Shown here one piece after another: positions 28,851-35,417 of a stretch of 35,417 bases of DNA; positions within the stretch are counted from its first letter, which is position 1; each line of letters begins with the position of its first letter. The notes below the pieces were generated by a model. It ran no database searches. It was not told where the DNA came from and was given only the letters and a program-made list of their open reading frames with translations. The translations under genes were made by a program, and so were the position numbers. The stretch comes from Desulfotomaculum sp. (lineage in GTDB: Bacteria; Bacillota; Desulfotomaculia; Desulfotomaculales; Desulfohalotomaculaceae): the NCBI GenBank assembly GCA_021129825.1, contig JAJOKO010000149.1, forward strand, positions 1 to 35,417, given 5' to 3'.

Positions 28851-31800
28851 ATGTTTTTAACTAACCTTAGCTTAAAAAGACCGGTATTGATTACGGTAGT
28901 GATTTTAATCCCGGTAATTATGGGGATTATGAGTTTATTTACCATTAATATTGATGAGTGGCCAGAAATAGAAGCACCTTTTATTGCGATTACAGTAGTC
29001 CAAGTAGGAGTAGCACCGGAGCAATTAGAAACAGGTGTAGCTGAAAAAATCGAAGAAGCTATTGCCCAAGTGCCCGGGGTGACCAGTATTGTTACCCGGA
29101 TACAAGACGGGGTGAGTTTAACCTGGGCCGAGTTAACAATGGAAACAGATGTAAATATTGCGGCACAAAATATTCGAGATAAAATAAGTGCTATTCGTCA
29201 AGATTTACCGGCGGATATTGAAGAACCAATGATTACCAGATATGACCCGTTGGCAGCATTTCCGGTAATTTCACTGGCTGTTACCACTACCAGTGATTTA
29301 TCACTGGTAGAAAAAACGGTGTTAACAGAAGACTTGATTAAAGAGCAACTGGAATCTGTCAGCGGTGTAGGGGCAGTTAAAATGTATGGTGATACTCAAC
29401 GAGAAATTCAAATTAAACTGGATAAAACGAAATTAGCTGCTTACCAACTGACTATCCCAGAAATTTTAGCTGCTTTTAATAAAGAAAACATAGCTATGCC
29501 TGGCGGTAAAGTAAGTACTGGTAAACAAGAAATCACTTTGCGTACCTGTGGCAAACTAGTGGCAGTAGCAGAATTTAATCTACTACCGGTAGCAATACGA
29601 GACGGGGTGCAAGTTTATGTTCAAGATATTGCTGTTGTGATTGATGGTATCAAGGAACAACGTACTATTTGTCGTTTTCAAGGTCAACCAGCTATTGGTT
29701 TAGAAATTATCAAGCAGTCTGGTACCAATACTATTGAAGTAGTAGATCGGGTTAAAGCAGAACTTATTCAAATAAATGCTAAATTACCACCAGGGATTCA
29801 ATTAGAAGTGGTACGGGATAATTCGATTACTATTCGCCAGTCGGTAAACGATGTGGCTTTTAATTTAGTGCTGGGGGCTTTACTGGCTACTTTAACTATC
29901 TTTGTTTTTTTGAGAAATTGGCGCAGTACCGTGATCATTGCGATAGCTATTCCGGCCAGTATGATTGCTACTATATTTGTGATGCGGATAATGGATTTTA
30001 CTTTAAACACCATGTCTTTGATGGCTTTATCGATGGCTATTGGTTTATTAATAGATGATGCGATAGTGGTTATTGAAAATATAGAGCGGCATTTTAAAAT
30101 GGGTAAAAACCGCATTAAGGCCGCCCAAGAAGGAGCTAGTGAAGTGGGGATGGCAGTATTAGCCACCACTTTGGTAATTATAGCGGTGTTTTTTCCGGTG
30201 GCGATGATGACCGGTATGGTCGGGCAGTTTTTTAAACAATTTGGGATTACCGTAATTTTTGCTATTTCTTTTTCGTTGCTGATGGCTTTAACGCTGGTGC
30301 CAATGTTATCTTCCCGGCATTTAAAATCAGCAGATACTGCTAAAACATTTATTTTAATTAAACCATTGCTTTGGTTTCACCGGCAATTAGAAAGAATCAC
30401 TGTTAAGTATGTTAGTTTGTTAAAGGCGGCCTTGCAACGGCGGTGGATTACGGTGTTAGCGGCATTGATCTTATTTGGGGGTAGTTTGCTCTTAGTACCC
30501 CAGCTGGGATCTGGTTTTATACCTAAAACTGATATTGGTAATTTTACTATCACCGCCAGACTTGATGCCGGATTAAATTTAAACGGTGCCGCTGTTGTGG
30601 CAACAGAAATAGAAACTGTTATTTTAAATTATCCGGAAGTAATTAAATACTATACTACTGCTACCAGTAACGAAATTACTATTTTTGTGCAATTGCTAGA
30701 CAAAAGAGAGCGGGAGCGCGATATTGATACTATTATTTCCAGTATTCGCCGGGATTTAAATACTATTCCCGGGGTACGGGTAGCGGTCAATCAAAAGATA
30801 GGCATGATGGAAAGTGAAACAATATTATTTTATTTACAAGGTCCGGATATCAATAAAATGCAACAGTATGCCGGGCAAATCCAAAAGATTATGGAAAGTA
30901 TTCCTGGGGTGGTAGATATCAGCACTAGTTACAAACCGGGTAAACCGGAAGTGAATATTGAAATCAAACATCAAGTGGCAGCAGATTTGGGTGTCAATAC
31001 TGCTCAAACAGCTAAGACATTGCACACTTTGTTTAGCGGCTCAGTGGTCGGGCAATTTGAGGACGGTCCTGACCGGGTAGATGTACGGGTGCGTCTAGAT
31101 GAAAGCCAGCGTCAATATGCCAGTGATTTACACGGTATTTATTTACCGGGAAGTTTAAATCTAGACACCCAAAAACCGGTTATGATACCGCTTTGGCAGG
31201 TAGCCCAAACTAAGTTTACTACCGAAACCGGTGAAATTACTCGTTATAACCGGGCGCGGGATATTACTATCCAAGCTAATTTGGAGGATATTTCTTTAGG
31301 AGAATTTAATAAAACATTTCAAGAACGGGTAGCCCAAGAAATTAGTTTTGAACCGGGTTATCGTATTTTTAGCGGTGGTAACACCGAAGATATGCAAGAA
31401 ACTTTTGTCGTGATGGCTATGGCTATGGTTACAGCGATTTTATTTATATTTTTAATTTTAGCGGCTCAATTTGAAAGTTATATCAGCCCGCTAGCTATTA
31501 TGTTTGCTTTACCTTTAGCAATAATTGGGGCTGTTGGTGGTTTGTATTTAATGAATAGTGAATTAAGCATGGTATCTATGATTGGCATCGTTTTCTTAAT
31601 GGGCTTGGCCGCTAAAAACGGTATTTTACTGATTGAATTTGTTACTGCCCAGCGTGCTAAAGGAATAACACGGAATAAAGCTCTGTTAACAGCAGCTAAA
31701 ATTAGGTTTAGACCGATTATGATGACTGCCAGTGCTTTAGTAATGAGTATGCTACCGTTAGCATTAGGCTTAGGTCCTGGTGCTGAAGCGCGGGCACCGA

Positions 31801-31958
31801 TGGCTCACGCTGTAATTGGCGGGATGATTACCGCTACTATCCTTACTTTGGTGGTAGTACCGGTGATGTACAGTTTGTTGGATGACTTGCGGAATAAAAT
31901 ACAGGCGTTGGTGAGCAGGAAGCAAAGCAAAGAGTTGAAAGGGGAGATTAACCAATAG
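28851..31958 (+). CDS. RND family (HAE1-like) efflux permease
   Basis: 1035 aa; TM4 motif GLLIDDAIVVIENIERHF; FLRNWRSTVIIAIAIPASMIATIFVM; C-terminal GPGAEARAPMAHAVIGGM. Confidence 0.95.
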   Translation: MFLTNLSLKRPVLITVVILIPVIMGIMSLFTINIDEWPEIEAPFIAITVVQVGVAPEQLETGVAEKIEEAIAQVPGVTSIVTRIQDGVSLTWAELTMETDVNIAAQNIRDKISAIRQDLPADIEEPMITRYDPLAAFPVISLAVTTTSDLSLVEKTVLTEDLIKEQLESVSGVGAVKMYGDTQREIQIKLDKTKLAAYQLTIPEILAAFNKENIAMPGGKVSTGKQEITLRTCGKLVAVAEFNLLPVAIRDGVQVYVQDIAVVIDGIKEQRTICRFQGQPAIGLEIIKQSGTNTIEVVDRVKAELIQINAKLPPGIQLEVVRDNSITIRQSVNDVAFNLVLGALLATLTIFVFLRNWRSTVIIAIAIPASMIATIFVMRIMDFTLNTMSLMALSMAIGLLIDDAIVVIENIERHFKMGKNRIKAAQEGASEVGMAVLATTLVIIAVFFPVAMMTGMVGQFFKQFGITVIFAISFSLLMALTLVPMLSSRHLKSADTAKTFILIKPLLWFHRQLERITVKYVSLLKAALQRRWITVLAALILFGGSLLLVPQLGSGFIPKTDIGNFTITARLDAGLNLNGAAVVATEIETVILNYPEVIKYYTTATSNEITIFVQLLDKRERERDIDTIISSIRRDLNTIPGVRVAVNQKIGMMESETILFYLQGPDINKMQQYAGQIQKIMESIPGVVDISTSYKPGKPEVNIEIKHQVAADLGVNTAQTAKTLHTLFSGSVVGQFEDGPDRVDVRVRLDESQRQYASDLHGIYLPGSLNLDTQKPVMIPLWQVAQTKFTTETGEITRYNRARDITIQANLEDISLGEFNKTFQERVAQEISFEPGYRIFSGGNTEDMQETFVVMAMAMVTAILFIFLILAAQFESYISPLAIMFALPLAIIGAVGGLYLMNSELSMVSMIGIVFLMGLAAKNGILLIEFVTAQRAKGITRNKALLTAAKIRFRPIMMTASALVMSMLPLALGLGPGAEARAPMAHAVIGGMITATILTLVVVPVMYSLLDDLRNKIQALVSRKQSKELKGEINQ

Positions 31959-32008
31959 ACGCTGATCGATAGGAATTTTTTATTAAAAAAGTAAGGAGTG
32001 ATTAACTA

Positions 32009-33753
32009 ATGGAAATAAGCAACAAAAATCCGGCATTACAAAAACAAAAATTTAAAATCATCATTGCCGGGATATTGATGACTTTAAGTATGCTGGCGGG
32101 TATTATCCCGGTTTTACTGGTGATGCAGGTGTTTGGAGAGTTGATATCTGATGTCCCCGACTTAAACAACATCAACTTTTATTTGATTTTAATGGCGGTG
32201 CTGCTGGTTTTAAAAGCAATATTATATGCGGTATCATTAATCATTTCTCATATTGCTGCTTACCAAGCTTTAGCCGATATTCGCTTGCTGATTGTGGCCC
32301 ATTTAAAAAAATTACCGGTGGGATTTTTCCAAAAAAAAAAAGCAGCGGGGAATTAACTAAAATAATCAACCATGATGTAGAACAAGTGGAATTACAATTA
32401 GCTCATGCCTTGCCGGATACCTTTGCTACTGCTTCTGTGCCGGTACTGATTTTAATAGTGGCTTTGATCATTGAATGGAAGATGGCCTTGGCACTGCTAC
32501 TTTTTTTGCCGTTAATAGCCTTAGTAATGCTGGTGTTATCCAAGTGGTGGCGAAATATGACTGCTAAATATAGTCGTAGTCTGGTAGCGATGTCAGCTGG
32601 TTTGATGGAGTTTATTGCTACTATTCCAGCGATTAAAGCTTTTAGTAAAGAAGAAAATCGCACTGCTGTTTTAGAAGAGCAGATGGCCGAATACCAACAC
32701 TGGGCTACCCGTTCGATCATTATTTTTACTGCCCCGGTCGGCATAATGGGCATTCTACTAGAAAGTGGGTTGACGGCAGCAATTATTATCGGGGCGTTAT
32801 TATTAATGAGCGGGCAAACCGGGGTAGAACAGTTTTTTATGATTATTATTTTAGGGGTGGCTTTTTGTGCTGCTTTAGTTAAATTGGCTTTTATCGGGGC
32901 CACCGGGATTACTTATAAAAATTCGCTGCAAAATATTAATTCTATTTTAACCGAAAAACCACCGGCACTAAAACCGGTTAGCGGTCAACCGGATCATTAC
33001 GATTTAGAATTTAAAAACGTCTATTTTAGTTACCAAGAAGACGTGCCCGTTTTACAAAATATTAATTTGACTCTGCCACAAAAATCACTCACTGCTATTA
33101 TTGGACCATCCGGTTCCGGTAAAAGTACTTTGGCGCAGCTGGTGATGCGCTTTTGGCTACCGCAGCAAGGTCAAATTAGCATTGGTGGTTACGACATTAA
33201 AAAATTACCGGAAGAAATCTTAGCTAAACTGGTGTCACTAGTACACCAAAACGTCTACCTTTTCAACACTACTATTGCCGAAAATATTCGTCTGGGTAAA
33301 CAAGGAGCTAGTGACCAAGCAATAATTGAAGTCGCTAAAAAAGCGCGCATTGATGACTTTATTCAATCATTACCAATGGGTTACCAAACAACAGTCGGTG
33401 AAAGGGGTGGGTTGCTTTCCGGCGGGCAAAAACAGCGTATTTCTATTGCCCGGGCTATTTTAAAGGATGCCCCGGTGATTATTTTAGATGAAGCTACCGC
33501 TGCTGTTGACCCGTATAACGAAATGTTAATTCACCAGGCGATTCAAAACCTAACTAAAGATAAAACGGTGCTGGTGATCACTCACCGCATTAGTACGGTG
33601 ATCAATGCTGATCAAATCATCCTGCTTGATCACGGTAAAATAGATGCTCAAGGAACCCACCAGCAGTTGTTAGCAACGTCTCAGCTATATCAAGAATTAG
33701 TGCAAAACCAAGCATATGTAGAACAATGGGGCTTGAAAGGTGGTGCTTGCTAG
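32009..33753 (+). pseudogene. ABC half-transporter (TMD-NBD), frameshifted at an A11 run
   Basis: ORF 32009..32356 ends ..PVGFFQKKKAAGN*. Adding one A (or removing two) in the run 32331-32341 gives ..FFQKKKSSGELTKIINHDVEQVELQLAHALPD.., continuous with ORF 32386..33753 (Walker A GPSGSGKST, LLSGGQKQR, VIILDEAT). Confidence 0.88.
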
Positions 33754-35417
33754 TGAGTGGTTTTTCTGAAATTTACCGGCGTTTGCATGCTAAAGAAAAG
33801 CGTCTTTTAGCATTATCTGTGCTGTTGTGGATACTGTGGTCGTTGGCAGGGGCATCAGTAATTATTATTACTTTGCTAATGGTTAAAGAAATACTAACCC
33901 CGGGGTATCAACTGGCAACTATTTATTACTATTGGGCGGTAATTGGTGGCGTGATTATCTTAAAAGGGATGCTACTTGCCGTGGCTAATACCACCAGTCA
34001 CTTTGCTGGGTATGCTTTGGTAGGCCGCCTACGCTCTGAATTGATTAGCCGTTTAAAATCATTTTCACTGGGTTTTTACAGTAAAGAACGGCTAGGCAAT
34101 ATTTCTACCGTAGTCCATCATGATGTTAATAGTATTGAAATCCTGGTTGCTCACTTGTGGACCCGCATGTTCAGTGATATTTTTGTAGCGCTACTGATTC
34201 TAACCGGCTTATTGATTCTAGATTGGCGCTTGGGCTTGGCGTTAATTTCTCTTTTGCCGCTGGCATTTATAGTTCTTTGGATCGGGCAAAAAAAAGGACT
34301 TGAAATTCAAAAACAAAACCAAGATAACATGGTAAACATGACTAGTGCCTTTGTGGAGTATACTAAAGGGATTCCGGTACTAAAAACTTTTAGTGAAAAC
34401 CCGGTTATTTTCCAAAAACTGCAAGATAAGATTAATAGATTTGGGCATAGCAGCAACTTGGCGGCCCGGCGAGGCGGGGTTTATATCGGCAGTTATTTCT
34501 TCTTTATGGAACTTTGTTTTGCGGTGCTAGCAGCAGCCGGTGCTTATCTATTTTTAGGGCAGAGTATTGATTTAGTAGTCTATATTATTTTTATAATTTT
34601 GGGTAGAGAATTTTACAGACCGTTAGCTAATGTTGAAGCATATTTTGTCTATTATATAGTAGTGCGGAACAGTTATAACCGGGTTAATGCTATTTTAGAA
34701 CACCCGGTAGTGCCGGAAGCGCACTCCCCGCAAAAACCGTTAAAATATAATTTGCACTTTAATATTGAGTTATTTCAGTATCAAAAAAGCAAAGATAACC
34801 AGGATAATCAAAAAACTTTTGCTTTAAAAAACATCAATTTTGCAGTGCCGGCAGATACCGTTACCGCTTTAGTCGGTCCCTCCGGTTCCGGTAAGACTAC
34901 GATTGCCAATTTACTGGTGCGCTTTTGGGATGTAAACAAAGGTGATATTAAAATCGGCGGGATAGATACCCGGGATGTAGCCTATGATCAGCTGTTATCG
35001 ACAGTCAGTTTTGTAATGCAGGATGTAATTTTATTTGATGCTACTATTTATGAAAATATCCGGACAGGTAAGCGCAATGCTACTAAAGCAGAAATTATTG
35101 ATGCGGCTAAAAAAGCGATGATTCATGATTTTATTATATCACTACCCAAAGGATATAACACTAAAATTGGTGAACTAGGTTCCCGGCTTTCTGGCGGAGA
35201 AAAACAACGCCTTTCCATTGCCCGGGTGATTTTAAAAGACGCCCCGGTAATTATTCTAGATGAAGCCACCAGTGCGATAGACCCGGTCAACGAATATAAA
35301 ATTCAAAAAGCTTTAAATAATTTAATTAAAGGAAAAACAGTATTAGTAATCGCCCATCGTTTAAAAACGATTCGCCATGTAGATCAAATTATCGTTTTAA
35401 AAGACGGGCAGATAGCA
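33753..35417 (+). CDS. ABC half-transporter (TMD-NBD), second subunit, open at window end
   Basis: GTG 33753 overlaps the preceding TAG; open frame to 35417: VSGFSEIYRRLHAKEKRLLALSVLLWILW..; Walker A GPSGSGKTT, signature LSGGEKQR, Walker B VIILDEAT. Missing from the ORF track because it has no stop in the window. Confidence 0.92.
   Translation, partial: MSGFSEIYRRLHAKEKRLLALSVLLWILWSLAGASVIIITLLMVKEILTPGYQLATIYYYWAVIGGVIILKGMLLAVANTTSHFAGYALVGRLRSELISRLKSFSLGFYSKERLGNISTVVHHDVNSIEILVAHLWTRMFSDIFVALLILTGLLILDWRLGLALISLLPLAFIVLWIGQKKGLEIQKQNQDNMVNMTSAFVEYTKGIPVLKTFSENPVIFQKLQDKINRFGHSSNLAARRGGVYIGSYFFFMELCFAVLAAAGAYLFLGQSIDLVVYIIFIILGREFYRPLANVEAYFVYYIVVRNSYNRVNAILEHPVVPEAHSPQKPLKYNLHFNIELFQYQKSKDNQDNQKTFALKNINFAVPADTVTALVGPSGSGKTTIANLLVRFWDVNKGDIKIGGIDTRDVAYDQLLSTVSFVMQDVILFDATIYENIRTGKRNATKAEIIDAAKKAMIHDFIISLPKGYNTKIGELGSRLSGGEKQRLSIARVILKDAPVIILDEATSAIDPVNEYKIQKALNNLIKGKTVLVIAHRLKTIRHVDQIIVLKDGQIA

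Overview
The window looks like a Firmicutes (Peptococcaceae-like) chromosomal segment. From left to right it holds: a gerKABC-type germinant-receptor cluster, with gerKA and gerKB broken and gerKC intact; a convergent class A PBP; tyrS; yunB; nadE; yebC; hemW; a CIRCE-controlled heat-shock operon (hrcA, a thermosome-like chaperonin, grpE, dnaK, dnaJ); the conserved mtaB-HIT-rpsU-yqfC-yqfD-phoH-yqfF-ybeY-cdd-era block; a TetR-MFP-RND efflux locus with a clear palindromic operator; and two ABC half-transporters, the first frameshifted and the second running off the window end. Main points for a second look: (1) an archaeal-type (Group II/III) chaperonin inside the hrcA/dnaK operon, a recognised but rare arrangement; (2) two MITE-like elements that share 16-bp terminal inverted repeats (GTGCGTGTTCGAAAAG) and have 5-bp target duplications but unrelated interiors, one rewriting the YunB C-terminus and one placing a 22-bp hairpin and a canonical G-quadruplex motif between hrcA and the chaperonin; (3) a 119-bp array of 17 phased heptanucleotides between dnaK and dnaJ, adjoining a 27-bp tandem repeat in which the dnaK stop codon arises; (4) three single-base frameshifts at homopolymers (T7, T9, A11) plus a deletion-type frameshift in gerKB; (5) a perfect terminator-like hairpin whose 3' arm is the yqfC Shine-Dalgarno. 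All calls come from reading the sequence and supplied translations; no database searches were run.
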